DNA from: Roseburia_C sp051879315
Lineage (GTDB): Bacteria > Bacillota > Clostridia > Lachnospirales > Lachnospiraceae
Direction of reading: 5' to 3'
DNA length: 64,000 bases
Assembly (NCBI GenBank): GCA_051879315.1
Contig: JBJELW010000017.1
Location: forward strand, 55,660 to 119,659
Part shown: positions 9,497-18,356 of the stretch, piece by piece
Position numbering within the stretch: the first letter of the stretch is position 1
How the letters are laid out: each line of letters opens with the position of its first letter
Position numbers and translations under genes: made by a program
Notes under the pieces: generated by a model
The model's database searches: none
The model's input: only the letters and a program-made list of their open reading frames with translations
What the model was told of the DNA's origin: nothing

Positions 9497-10448
9497 CCTG
9501 TTTCTCCTTCTGTAATTTATCGTGGATCATTTTTACAAGAAAGGCCAATATTTGATCTTCATCGTAATCAAACTCATCTTTGTTGATCCAGGTCACATCC
9601 CGTTCTCTTTTAAACCATGTAATCTGACGTTTTGCAAAATGGCGGGTATCCCGCTTGATGATATAGATCGCTTCCTCCAGTGTAAGATTGCCTTCCAGAT
9701 AGTCAAGCAGTTCCTTGTAGCCCAGTCCCTGCATGGATACCATATCTTTTGTACACCCCATGTCTTTCAATTTTTTTACTTCCTGCAAAAGTCCCTGCTC
9801 CATCATGAGATCTACACGTTTGTCAATCCGTTCATACAGCCGGTCCCTTTTGTCGTTCAGTACCAGATACAAAAAATTATAGGGGGATGTTTTCTCACGC
9901 TGCGCATCATTGTGTTCCGAAATTTGCTTTCCGGTCAGGTGATGAAATTCCAAAGCCCGGATCACCCGTTTGCGATTATTGGCATGAATCTCCTGAGCTG
10001 CCTTTGGGTCCACCTGTTGCAGCATGGAATGAAGAAATTCATTGCCCTTTTCTTTGGCCAGATCTTCCAGCTGACTGCGGTATGCCGGGTCACTGTCCTG
10101 ATCCGTAAAATCAATATCGTACAATACAGACTGGATATAGAAACCGGTCCCGCCCACTAAAATGGGTATATTTCCGTGGGAATAAATTTCCTCCATATAT
10201 TTTTTCGCTGCCTGTTGAAATCTTACAATATGGAATTCCTCCCAGGGCTCACACTCATCAATGAGGTAGTGGGGAACTCCCTGCCGTTCCTGTGGCAATA
10301 CTTTTGCAGAACCAATATCCATGTATTTATAAACCTGCATAGAATCAGCGGAGATGATCTCTCCGCCAATCTGTCCGGCCAGTTTTATGGAAAGACTGGT
10401 TTTTCCCACCGCTGTGGGTCCGGTTAAAATTATTAATGGTTTTTTCAT
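9489..10448 (-). CDS. miaA: tRNA dimethylallyltransferase MiaA
   Basis: A 319-aa enzyme that prenylates A37 of tRNAs reading UNN codons, using dimethylallyl diphosphate. The P-loop GPTAVGKTSLS starts at residue 10, followed by EIISADSMQVYKYMDIGSAK and PHYLIDECEPWEEFHIVRFQ, then ILVGGTGFYIQSVLYD, all typical of MiaA. AGGAG lies 6 nt before the ATG. It follows mutL by 9 bp; mutS-mutL-miaA is a frequent bacterial order. Confidence 0.97.
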   Translation of the reverse strand: MKKPLIILTGPTAVGKTSLSIKLAGQIGGEIISADSMQVYKYMDIGSAKVLPQERQGVPHYLIDECEPWEEFHIVRFQQAAKKYMEEIYSHGNIPILVGGTGFYIQSVLYDIDFTDQDSDPAYRSQLEDLAKEKGNEFLHSMLQQVDPKAAQEIHANNRKRVIRALEFHHLTGKQISEHNDAQREKTSPYNFLYLVLNDKRDRLYERIDKRVDLMMEQGLLQEVKKLKDMGCTKDMVSMQGLGYKELLDYLEGNLTLEEAIYIIKRDTRHFAKRQITWFKRERDVTWINKDEFDYDEDQILAFLVKMIHDKLQKEKQDE

Positions 10449-10457
10449 GAAATGCTC

Positions 10458-12302
10458 CTATACAATACGCTTGAATTTTTTTTCAATCTCATATTTACTC
10501 ATGGAAATGATGGTGGGACGTCCATGAGGACAATGATATGGATTTTCCAACTGCATCAGCTCCTGCATCAGTGCTTCCATCTCCGGAACGCTCAGCCGGT
10601 TGTTGCCTTTCACAGCCGCTTTGCATGCCATGGTGGCCAATTTGTCCAAAATAAGCTCCGGCGTATTTTTTATGTGACCGCCATCTGTCAGCTGATCCAG
10701 CATCTCAATGAGAATCGCCTTTGGATCCAGCTTGTACAGATTATCCGGCATTCCGCATACACTGTATTCGTTTCCGCCAAAATGAGTGATATCGAATCCC
10801 AACCGCTGGAAATGCTCCTGATACTCATTCAGTACTTCAATCTCCCGCATGGACAATGAAAGCACCACCGGCGGACTGATGGATTGAGAGGTAAATTCCT
10901 TGTTGGCAAATTGTCGGCAGAATCTTTCGTACAAAACCTTTTCGTGGGCGGCATGCTGATCCACAATAAAAAGCTGGTCGTCAAACTCTACCAGCCAATA
11001 AGTGTCAAAAAGCTGACCGATAATTCTTTGCCGTGCCATGGATTTTTGGTCCAGGAAGCTTTGCTGCTCATAGATTACCGGCTCCTCCTCCACTTGAAGC
11101 GGATACTGGCGCTGGTAAGGGGTATCCTTTGAAACAGAACTTCGGATTGTATCCACATTTTTTTGAGAAAAAGTCTTTTCCTGAATGGAAGGTCTGGTCT
11201 TAGCCAGACGGTTCACTTCAAAAGGTTCCGGCAGCTGTTCCTGCGGTGGGATTTTTGCAGGAACGGATGTATCTTCATGGGATTCTGCTCCAACCGGAAC
11301 CTGAGGAATCATTTCCTGATGCCGAAGCCGGTCTGAAATCTGCTCTACCAGACTGTAATAAAGAGCTTCCTGATCCGAAAACCGCAGTTCCATCTTGGTG
11401 GGATGGACATTGACATCCAAAAGGGAACTGTCCATCCGGAAATACAAAACTGTCATGGGATACTGGTGCTGCATCATAAATGGCTTATATGCATCCTCGA
11501 TGGCTTTGGAAATCAGTTTGCTGCGAATAAAACGACCATTAATGTAAAATATCTCATAATTGCGGTTTCCCCTGGAAATCTGCGGTTTTCCGATATAGCC
11601 GGTGACCCGGTACTGTTTATTTTCGTAGGAAAAATCCAGCAGTTCCCGGTTGATATCCCTGCCGTAAATATGGTAGATAATATCCCGCACATTGGAATTG
11701 CCGGAAGACTGCAGTTTCACCTGTCCATTCATGATAAATTTAAAAGAAATGTCCGGATGTGATAAAATCATGCGCTGCATCAGCTCGTGAATATAATTTC
11801 CCTCCGTTTGGGCACTTTTCAAAAATTTCTTTCTGGCGGGGGTATTGTAAAACAGGTTGCGCACCAAAAAAGTGGTGCCGTCCGGTGCGCCGATCTCTTC
11901 TAATGAGATCTCTTTTGAGCCTTCAATGAGATATCTGCTTCCGGTAAAACTGTCTCTGGTTTTCGTAATCAGCTCCACCTGGCTGACAGCAGCGATACTG
12001 GACAGAGCTTCCCCGCGAAATCCCAGAGAATCTATTGTTAAAAGATCCTCCACGGACTTGATTTTGCTGGTAGAATGACGCAAAAATGCAAGTCGTATCT
12101 GATCTTTTTCGATACCGCATCCATTATCTGAAATGCGGATCAGGGAAATTCCACCCTCCTTAATTTCTACCGTAATAGCATTGGCACCGGCATCAATGGC
12201 ATTTTCCACCAGCTCCTTCACCACGGAGTTGGGCCGCTCCACCACCTCACCGGCAGCGATTTTATCAATTGTTTCCTGGTTTAGCAATTCAATCTGTGGC
12301 AT
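10458..12302 (-). CDS. mutL: DNA mismatch repair protein MutL (endonuclease type)
   Basis: A 614-aa GHKL ATPase. The N-terminal domain shows VVERPNSVVKELVENAIDAG (ATP-binding motif I), ISDNGCGIEK and SLGFRGEALSSIAAVS; the middle is a variable Pro/Gln-rich linker; the C-terminal domain carries DQHAAHEKVLYE near residue 447, the metal motif DQHA(x)2E(x)4E of nicking MutL proteins. This fits organisms lacking MutH. It couples MutS mismatch recognition to strand incision. Located 12 bp after mutS with a good ribosome site (AGGAAGG). Confidence 0.97.
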   Translation of the reverse strand: MPQIELLNQETIDKIAAGEVVERPNSVVKELVENAIDAGANAITVEIKEGGISLIRISDNGCGIEKDQIRLAFLRHSTSKIKSVEDLLTIDSLGFRGEALSSIAAVSQVELITKTRDSFTGSRYLIEGSKEISLEEIGAPDGTTFLVRNLFYNTPARKKFLKSAQTEGNYIHELMQRMILSHPDISFKFIMNGQVKLQSSGNSNVRDIIYHIYGRDINRELLDFSYENKQYRVTGYIGKPQISRGNRNYEIFYINGRFIRSKLISKAIEDAYKPFMMQHQYPMTVLYFRMDSSLLDVNVHPTKMELRFSDQEALYYSLVEQISDRLRHQEMIPQVPVGAESHEDTSVPAKIPPQEQLPEPFEVNRLAKTRPSIQEKTFSQKNVDTIRSSVSKDTPYQRQYPLQVEEEPVIYEQQSFLDQKSMARQRIIGQLFDTYWLVEFDDQLFIVDQHAAHEKVLYERFCRQFANKEFTSQSISPPVVLSLSMREIEVLNEYQEHFQRLGFDITHFGGNEYSVCGMPDNLYKLDPKAILIEMLDQLTDGGHIKNTPELILDKLATMACKAAVKGNNRLSVPEMEALMQELMQLENPYHCPHGRPTIISMSKYEIEKKFKRIV

Positions 12303-12314
12303 AGCAGTTCCTTC

Positions 12315-14954
12315 CTACCAACGGTTTTTTACTTTGTTCTGTAACTCGTAAAGTTTGTTTAATGCCTCAATGGGAGTAAAATTCCCAAGGTCCAGTTCCT
12401 TCAATTCGTTTAATATTGTTTCGTTATCCATGGTGTCTAGAAGTGAAATCTGCTCTAAGTCCACTTCATCCAACTTTTGGTTTTTCTTTGACGGACTTTC
12501 TGTACTGATGCTCTGTACCAGATCAGTGATATCATTGGCACTGAGCTGGTTCGCGATTTCCTTTGCCCGGTCGATGACCCGGTCTGGGACCCCGGCCAGT
12601 TTGGCAACCTGTATACCATAACTTTTATCCGCACCGCCCTGTACTATTTTTCGCAAAAATACGATGTCATCGCCTTTCTCTTTTACTGCGATGCAATAAT
12701 TGTTCACACCATTAATCTTTCCTTCCAGCTCAGTCAGTTCATGATAGTGGGTGGCAAACAGCGTTTTCGCCCCGATGAATTTGGGATTGCTGATGTGCTC
12801 CACCACGGCCCAGGCGATACTGAGACCATCGAAGGTGCTGGTCCCGCGACCGATCTCGTCCAGGATCAGAAGGCTGTTGGGGGTGGCATTGCGCAAAATA
12901 TTTGCCACCTCAGACATTTCCACCATGAAGGTACTCTGGCCGCTGGCCAGATCATCAGAGGCACCGACCCGGGTGAAAATGCGGTCCACAATGCTGATGC
13001 GGGCGGACCGTGCAGGCACAAAGCTTCCAATTTGTGCCATCAGAACAATCAGGGCACTTTGGCGCATGTATGTGGATTTTCCGGCCATATTGGGGCCGGT
13101 AATAATGGATACACGATGTTTGCTGTTGTCTAAGTAAGTGTCGTTAGCCACAAACATTTCGTTCTGGATCATCCGCTCCACCACCGGATGGCGTCCGTCC
13201 TTGATATCAATGATTCCCTTGTCATTCAGTTTGGGACGGCAGTAGTTATTCTGTTCTGCCACCACAGAGAGAGAGGCAAATACGTCAATCTGGGCTATTG
13301 CCTTGGCGGTTTGCTGAATTCGAAGCACCTGGTCTGCCACACTCTGACGCACCTGGCGGAACAGCTCATACTCCAATACCACCAGTTTATCCTCAGCTCC
13401 AAGGATGACATCCTCTAACTCTTTTAACTCCGGAGTGATATAACGCTCTGCGTTTGCCAGAGTCTGCTTCCGGGTGAAATAATCCGGCACCAGCTCTTTA
13501 AAGGAATTGGTCACCTCCAGATAATAACCAAATACTTTGTTGTATTTGATTTTCAGGTTTTTGATTCCGGTTTTTTCCCGTTCTTTTGCCTCCAGGTCAG
13601 CAAGCCAGCTTTTTCCCTCCGTCTTAGCTTTGCGGAGGCGATCCACCTCTTCGTAATACCCTTCTTTTATGATTCCACCCTCATGAACCAGAATGGGCGG
13701 CTCATCCGCAATGGATTGCTCCAGAAGTTCACAAATATCATCCAGAGTGTCCAGTTCCTCATAAAGCTGATGCAAAAGTGCACAGCTATAATCGCCCATC
13801 ATTGTTTTGATGCCCGGCAGCATCCGGATGGAATTTTTAAAGGAAATCAGATCCCGGGGGTTGGCTGTCTGGTAGGTGACACGGGTTACGAGACGTTCCA
13901 GGTCATAAACAGGATTTAAGTATTCCCGGATTTCTTCCCGATTGATGGCGTTTTGGTTCATCTCCTCAATGGCATCATAACGGGCCTCAATCTCCTCCCG
14001 CTGAATCAGAGGCTGTTCCACATAGTTTCGCAGCATCCGGGCACCCATTGCAGTCTTCGTCTTATCCAGGACCCATAACAGGGACCCGCGTTTCTGTTTC
14101 TCCCGGAGGGTTTCCACCAGCTCTAAGTTCCGTCTGGTGGAACTGTCGATGATCATATATTTTCCAGTGGTATAGGGATGGATGCTGGCCATATTGCTCA
14201 GCGTTGTTTTCTGGGTTTCGTAGAGATATTTTAACAGCGCTCCTGCCGCAATGATACCGGTGGGAAAATCTCCCAGTCCAAGACCGGACAAATCATTCAC
14301 CTTAAAATGCTCTTTTAAGGTGTGGAGTGCTGTCTCGTCGGAGAAATACCAGGAATCCAGGGAATAGACCACAATGCCAAGACGGTTTTTCATATCATCG
14401 ATATTGATTCCGCTTATGTAAAAGGCTTCGTTACAGATCAGCTCAGATGGCTGATACTTATTGATCTCATCCATAAGTTTCCGCTCGGAGTCCACCTCTG
14501 TCACATAATAATCTCCTGTGGTGATATCAGCAGCGGATATTCCGTAGCTGTCCCCTGCATAGGTAACACACATAATGTAATTGTTTTTACTTTCATCCAG
14601 AGCCATGGCATTTAAGGTGGTACCGGGGGTAACCACGCGAATTACTTCACGCTTCACCATTCCCTTGGCAAGCTTCGGATCCTCCACCTGCTCACAGATT
14701 GCTACCTTGTAACCTCGTTTTACCAGTTTGTTGATGTAATTGTCTGCCGCATGATAAGGAATTCCGCACATCGGTGCCCGTTCCTCCAATCCGCAGCTTT
14801 TTCCGGTGAGGGTCAGCTCCAGTTCCCGGGACACCAGTTTTGCATCCTCGAAGAACATTTCATAAAAATCTCCGAGCCGGTAAAATAAAATACAATCTTT
14901 ATATTCTTCATGTGTCTGCAGATAATGCTGCATCATTGGGGTTAATTCACTCAC
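12315..14954 (-). CDS. mutS: DNA mismatch recognition ATPase MutS
   Basis: An 879-aa MutS1-type protein. The N-terminal mismatch-binding domain starts MSELTPMMQHYLQ and contains FYRLGDFYEMFFEDA with the Phe-x-Glu motif that contacts mispairs. Clamp and lever domains follow, then the ATPase with GPNMAGKSTYMRQ (about residue 620) and LLILDEIGRGTSTFDG. Translation starts at a GTG whose GTGA overlaps the stop of the upstream flavoprotein gene by 4 bp, suggesting translational coupling. Confidence 0.97.
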   Translation of the reverse strand: MSELTPMMQHYLQTHEEYKDCILFYRLGDFYEMFFEDAKLVSRELELTLTGKSCGLEERAPMCGIPYHAADNYINKLVKRGYKVAICEQVEDPKLAKGMVKREVIRVVTPGTTLNAMALDESKNNYIMCVTYAGDSYGISAADITTGDYYVTEVDSERKLMDEINKYQPSELICNEAFYISGINIDDMKNRLGIVVYSLDSWYFSDETALHTLKEHFKVNDLSGLGLGDFPTGIIAAGALLKYLYETQKTTLSNMASIHPYTTGKYMIIDSSTRRNLELVETLREKQKRGSLLWVLDKTKTAMGARMLRNYVEQPLIQREEIEARYDAIEEMNQNAINREEIREYLNPVYDLERLVTRVTYQTANPRDLISFKNSIRMLPGIKTMMGDYSCALLHQLYEELDTLDDICELLEQSIADEPPILVHEGGIIKEGYYEEVDRLRKAKTEGKSWLADLEAKEREKTGIKNLKIKYNKVFGYYLEVTNSFKELVPDYFTRKQTLANAERYITPELKELEDVILGAEDKLVVLEYELFRQVRQSVADQVLRIQQTAKAIAQIDVFASLSVVAEQNNYCRPKLNDKGIIDIKDGRHPVVERMIQNEMFVANDTYLDNSKHRVSIITGPNMAGKSTYMRQSALIVLMAQIGSFVPARSARISIVDRIFTRVGASDDLASGQSTFMVEMSEVANILRNATPNSLLILDEIGRGTSTFDGLSIAWAVVEHISNPKFIGAKTLFATHYHELTELEGKINGVNNYCIAVKEKGDDIVFLRKIVQGGADKSYGIQVAKLAGVPDRVIDRAKEIANQLSANDITDLVQSISTESPSKKNQKLDEVDLEQISLLDTMDNETILNELKELDLGNFTPIEALNKLYELQNKVKNRW

Positions 14955-16564
14955 AGTTTTCTTCCTTCCGTATACTTGTATCTACTGGCAATGGCCTCAG
15001 CAACCTTCAGCCCGTCCATTGCCGCTGACATGATTCCACCTGCATATCCCGCACCCTCTCCGCAGGGATAAATGCCGGAAATATTACTCTCAAACCGTTC
15101 ATCCCGTGAAATGCGCACAGGGGAAGAAGTCCGGCTCTCCACACCGGACAGGATTGCGTCCTCCCGGTTAAAATTCCTGATATATCCGGGAAAACGTTCC
15201 ATTCCCTGAATAAATGAATCACTGATTACATCAGGGAAAATTTCCCTGAGATTGGCAAAACAAGTTTCTCCTTTCACGCTGGATGAGAATTCTCCGTATT
15301 CCGTGCTGAGCCGGTTTCTTTTGAAATCTCCGTAGAGCTGCTGGGGAACCCGGCCTGCTCCGATCTCAAACGCCCGTCTCTCTAACCGGCGCTGAAATTC
15401 CATACCTGCCAAAGGGCCATCAGCCCCGTAATCAGAGGGATTAACGGATACAATAATGGCGCTGTTGGCATTGTGGCCATCTCTGGCGTGATAACTCATA
15501 CCGTTCACTGCCAGATACCCCTCCTCGGAGGACGCATTCACCACATATCCGCCGGGACACATGCAGAAGGAATACACTCCCCGTCCGTTTTCTAAGTTGG
15601 CTGTCAGTTTATAGGAAGCGGCCGGCAGATTTTTGTGCCGGTTTCCGTGATACTGACTTTCGTCAATCATTGACTGAGGGTGTTCCACACGCATGCCCAC
15701 TGCAAAGGACTTTGCCTCCATGGAGAGCCCTCTTTTTTCCAGCAGGGAAAAGGTATCTCTGGCACTGTGGCCCACGGCAAGAACCATTACATTTGCAGGA
15801 ATTTCTTTTTTTTCTTGCCCGGTTAAAAGAATCAGTTTTTCCAGACGGCCATCCTGAACGACAAAATCCGTGAGCTGGTGCTCAAAGAAATAGGTTCCTC
15901 CCAACTCGATGATACGATTGCGGATATTTTTCACTACATCCTTTAAAATATCTGTTCCGATATGGGGTTTGTTCCAATATAAAATTTCAGAAGGTGCACC
16001 CATAGCAGCAAAAATTTCCAATACTTCGCGGTTTCGGCCCATTACATCTTTGACAAGTGTATTGAGCTTGCCATCGGAAAAGGTACCTGCTCCCCCCTCG
16101 CCAAATTGAACGTTGGTATTCTCTGACAGAATACCAGTCTCCCAGAAATTCCGGACAATACGGCTTCTCTCTTCCACACAACTGCCCCGCTCAATCACAA
16201 TGGGATGATATCCGTGAAGCGCCAGCTCATACGCGCAGAACATACCTGCCGGTCCGCTTCCCACAATTACCGGGGGCTGAGGCAGCGTTTCTTCTCCGGA
16301 AGAAGGAAAACAATAGGATTTTGTCACGGATTTTATGATATTGGGATTTCTATTTTTGGAAAGATACTGCGTCTCCTTTGCCAGTGTGACATCCAATGCA
16401 TATACGTAAGACAATTCGCCTTTCCTGCGGGCATCGATGGATTGTTTCACAATCTGATACGACAAAAGTCGTCCCGCATCCACATGGAGCATCTGTAAAA
16501 GTTTCTGCTCTAATTGTTTCCGGGTGTGCTTCATCGGTAATTTTAACTGGTTAATTCGAATCAT
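14951..16564 (-). CDS. NAD(P)/FAD-dependent oxidoreductase, COG2509 type
   Basis: A 537-aa flavoprotein. After an N-terminal domain of about 90 residues comes a Rossmann FAD motif (VIVGSGPAGMFCAYELALHG), then FGEGGAGTFSDGKL and a C-terminal IYPCGEGAGYAGGIMSAAMD that would close the FAD site. This matches the uncharacterised FAD-dependent dehydrogenase family COG2509; its physiological substrate is unknown. AAGGAG lies just upstream of the ATG. It overlaps mutS by 4 bp and the upstream flavoprotein by 4 bp (ATGA), so three genes are tightly coupled although no functional link between the flavoproteins and mismatch repair is known. Confidence 0.85.
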   Translation of the reverse strand: MIRINQLKLPMKHTRKQLEQKLLQMLHVDAGRLLSYQIVKQSIDARRKGELSYVYALDVTLAKETQYLSKNRNPNIIKSVTKSYCFPSSGEETLPQPPVIVGSGPAGMFCAYELALHGYHPIVIERGSCVEERSRIVRNFWETGILSENTNVQFGEGGAGTFSDGKLNTLVKDVMGRNREVLEIFAAMGAPSEILYWNKPHIGTDILKDVVKNIRNRIIELGGTYFFEHQLTDFVVQDGRLEKLILLTGQEKKEIPANVMVLAVGHSARDTFSLLEKRGLSMEAKSFAVGMRVEHPQSMIDESQYHGNRHKNLPAASYKLTANLENGRGVYSFCMCPGGYVVNASSEEGYLAVNGMSYHARDGHNANSAIIVSVNPSDYGADGPLAGMEFQRRLERRAFEIGAGRVPQQLYGDFKRNRLSTEYGEFSSSVKGETCFANLREIFPDVISDSFIQGMERFPGYIRNFNREDAILSGVESRTSSPVRISRDERFESNISGIYPCGEGAGYAGGIMSAAMDGLKVAEAIASRYKYTEGRKL

Positions 16565-17805
16565 AGGGACTCCTTACTGTGTGCAGCGGCATGGATTCCG
16601 GCCACTGCGCCGCTGGCCCATGCCCATTGCAGATTAAATCCGCCACACTTGCCATCTACATCAATCATTTCACCGGCGAAATAAAGCCCGGGGCAGAGTT
16701 TGGATTCCATGGTATGGGGATCGATTTCCCTGGTATCCACCCCTCCGGCAGTTACCTGTGCCTGGTCGAATTTGTTCCACTGGGTAAGTTCCACCGGCAG
16801 GGACTTTATGGCTCTGACAAGAGTTTTGCATTGTTTACCGGTTAATTTTCCGGCAGATGTTTCCGGTGCAATATGTGCCTGGACCAGCAATACATCGATG
16901 AGTTTGTCCGGAAAAAGACCGATACAGGCATTATGGGCGCTTTTTCTTCCGGGAAGCCCCTGCATGCGTTCTGTCAGAAGCTGCTCCAGTTCCGAAAAAG
17001 ATTTTTCCGGGTAAAAATCAAGGGAGAGACGGACAGACTTGCCCTGTAAAAGTCCTTCACTTGCCAGATGACTCAATTGAAAAACCGGTATGCCGGAAAC
17101 CCCATAATCAGTCAGTTGAAGTTCTCCTGTTTCTTTTCCGCAGATCTGCTCCCCGACAAATAATGTCAACTCTGCCTGAATACGAACCCCGGCCACGGCA
17201 GGGAAAAAATTCCCTTTGGCATGGAAACCAATCAATGCCGGTATAAGAGGGGTTACATGATGGCCCAGCTGCTCCAAATATAAAAAACCGCTTCCGTCAC
17301 TGCCGCTGGCTTTATAACTTTTTCCGCCTGTGGCAAGAATACAGCTGCGGGAAACAAAATCCCCATCTTTTGTCTCTACCCGGTAACCGTTGGAGATTTT
17401 TTGTATCCTGCGTATTCCGCACCGGCAGAAAATATCCACCTGCAGACGATCCAGTTCCGCCAGCAGAACCTGTGCCACTGCGGAAGCCTGTTCACTTCTG
17501 GGATAATATCCGCCCCGGTTTTCCCTGGCCTCTATTCCTAATTCCTGAAAGAAGGTGAGGATCCATTCCAGACTGCATTGTTCAAATACAGGCACCACAA
17601 AAGCAGGGTCTGCACCATAATAATTCGACACACCCTGCGTCCTGTTGGCAAAATTACATTTTCCGTTTCCTGTAGCCAGGATTTTCTTTCCCGGTATCTC
17701 CATATGCTCTAATACAGCGACGTGGACATTCGAACGGGCAGCCATAATAGCTGCCACCATACCGGAAGCCCCACCGCCGATCACCAGCACATCATATTCT
17801 TTCAT
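16561..17805 (-). CDS. HI0933/BaiN-family flavoprotein (aminoacetone oxidase-like)
   Basis: About 414 aa. The FAD Rossmann motif VIGGGASGMVAAIMAARSNV is at the N-terminus, followed by GKKILATGNGKCNFANR and the C-terminal GLYFAGEMIDVDGKCGGFNL, both diagnostic of the HI0933 family. Relatives are annotated as aminoacetone oxidase or BaiN; the true reaction here is unknown. The ATG at 17805 is preferred because AAAGGG lies 10 nt upstream; the ATG at 17814 is only 1 nt from that site. It is the first gene of the long unit running through mutSL and miaA toward the mre/min genes. Confidence 0.85.
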   Translation of the reverse strand: MKEYDVLVIGGGASGMVAAIMAARSNVHVAVLEHMEIPGKKILATGNGKCNFANRTQGVSNYYGADPAFVVPVFEQCSLEWILTFFQELGIEARENRGGYYPRSEQASAVAQVLLAELDRLQVDIFCRCGIRRIQKISNGYRVETKDGDFVSRSCILATGGKSYKASGSDGSGFLYLEQLGHHVTPLIPALIGFHAKGNFFPAVAGVRIQAELTLFVGEQICGKETGELQLTDYGVSGIPVFQLSHLASEGLLQGKSVRLSLDFYPEKSFSELEQLLTERMQGLPGRKSAHNACIGLFPDKLIDVLLVQAHIAPETSAGKLTGKQCKTLVRAIKSLPVELTQWNKFDQAQVTAGGVDTREIDPHTMESKLCPGLYFAGEMIDVDGKCGGFNLQWAWASGAVAGIHAAAHSKESL

Positions 17806-17856
17806 GAAACTCATACCCTTTTTCTTTCAAGCCTGATCTCGTATCGATTTTATCAC

Positions 17857-17909
17857 AAAAACCTTGAAAAGAAAACCGGATAATTGAATTGTTTTTCTCT
17901 GTTTTCAAG
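17857..17909 (-). terminator. Probable intrinsic terminator after the BofC-like gene
   Basis: Arms CTTGAAAA and TTTTCAAG (8 bp, plus an inner GAAAA/TTTTC pairing) flank an AU-rich loop and are followed on the minus strand by a run of T. It lies just downstream of the stop at 17935. The long loop makes it weaker than the other terminators here. Confidence 0.5.
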
Positions 17910-17934
17910 CTTATCCATATTTTATAAATCAAAT

Positions 17935-18309
17935 CTAACTGGAGTAGCTTTCCAAAAAACGGAACAACTCTTCTGCATTGGAAAATGTCTTTCCTGTATC
18001 GATTTCTTCCTGCAAGGATTGTGGCAGGGAGTCCATTGTGATATCTGTATACATATACACGGTATCCTCTGCAATCAGATATACCGTCAGATATCCGTCA
18101 CAATCTTTCAGGATAAAAATCGCATCGGATGGAATATTGGAGGTTTTCTGAAGAATTTCTTCTGTTTCAGATATCTGCTCCTGCTCCGTTGAAGGAGTCT
18201 GGGAATCCCCGGAGGGTCTGTTCATGGAATAGAACAGATATACCAGAAAACAAAGAAGTAAAACCATTGTCACAATAAAAAAAGAGCGAATACTATTTGT
18301 TTTTTTCAT
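17935..18309 (-). CDS. Small single-pass membrane protein, BofC C-terminal domain-like
   Basis: About 124 aa: a basic start (MKKTNSIR), one membrane helix (SFFIVTMVLLLCFLVYLFYS), a Ser/Thr/Gln/Glu-rich linker, and a C-terminal domain with FILKDCDGYLTVYLIAEDTV, TDITMDSLP and ELFRFLESYSS. The last part resembles the BofC C-terminal domain of clostridial sporulation proteins, in which BofC of Bacillus restrains the SpoIVB signalling protease; this assignment is from pattern memory and is moderate. In-frame starts at 18321 (GTG) and 18315 (ATG) are alternatives. The start codon lies in the loop of a terminator-like hairpin. Neighbours include a SpoVB-like flippase, consistent with a sporulation role. 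Confidence 0.6.
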   Translation of the reverse strand: MKKTNSIRSFFIVTMVLLLCFLVYLFYSMNRPSGDSQTPSTEQEQISETEEILQKTSNIPSDAIFILKDCDGYLTVYLIAEDTVYMYTDITMDSLPQSLQEEIDTGKTFSNAEELFRFLESYSS

Positions 18310-18334
18310 GTTCATCACCACAAATAGTATTCGC
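18276..18334 (-). terminator. Terminator-like hairpin overlapping the start of the BofC-like gene
   Basis: A perfect 15-bp inverted repeat, GCGAATACTATTTGT at 18286-18300 and its complement at 18320-18334, separated by 19 nt. On the minus strand the second arm is followed by TCTTTTTTT, so it looks like an intrinsic terminator for the flippase gene that stops at 18357. The loop contains the ATG at 18309 and the T-run encodes residues of the membrane protein (RSFF), so terminator and coding start are superimposed. Confidence 0.75.
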
Positions 18335-18356
18335 CAATTTTTACCTGTTTATACAT

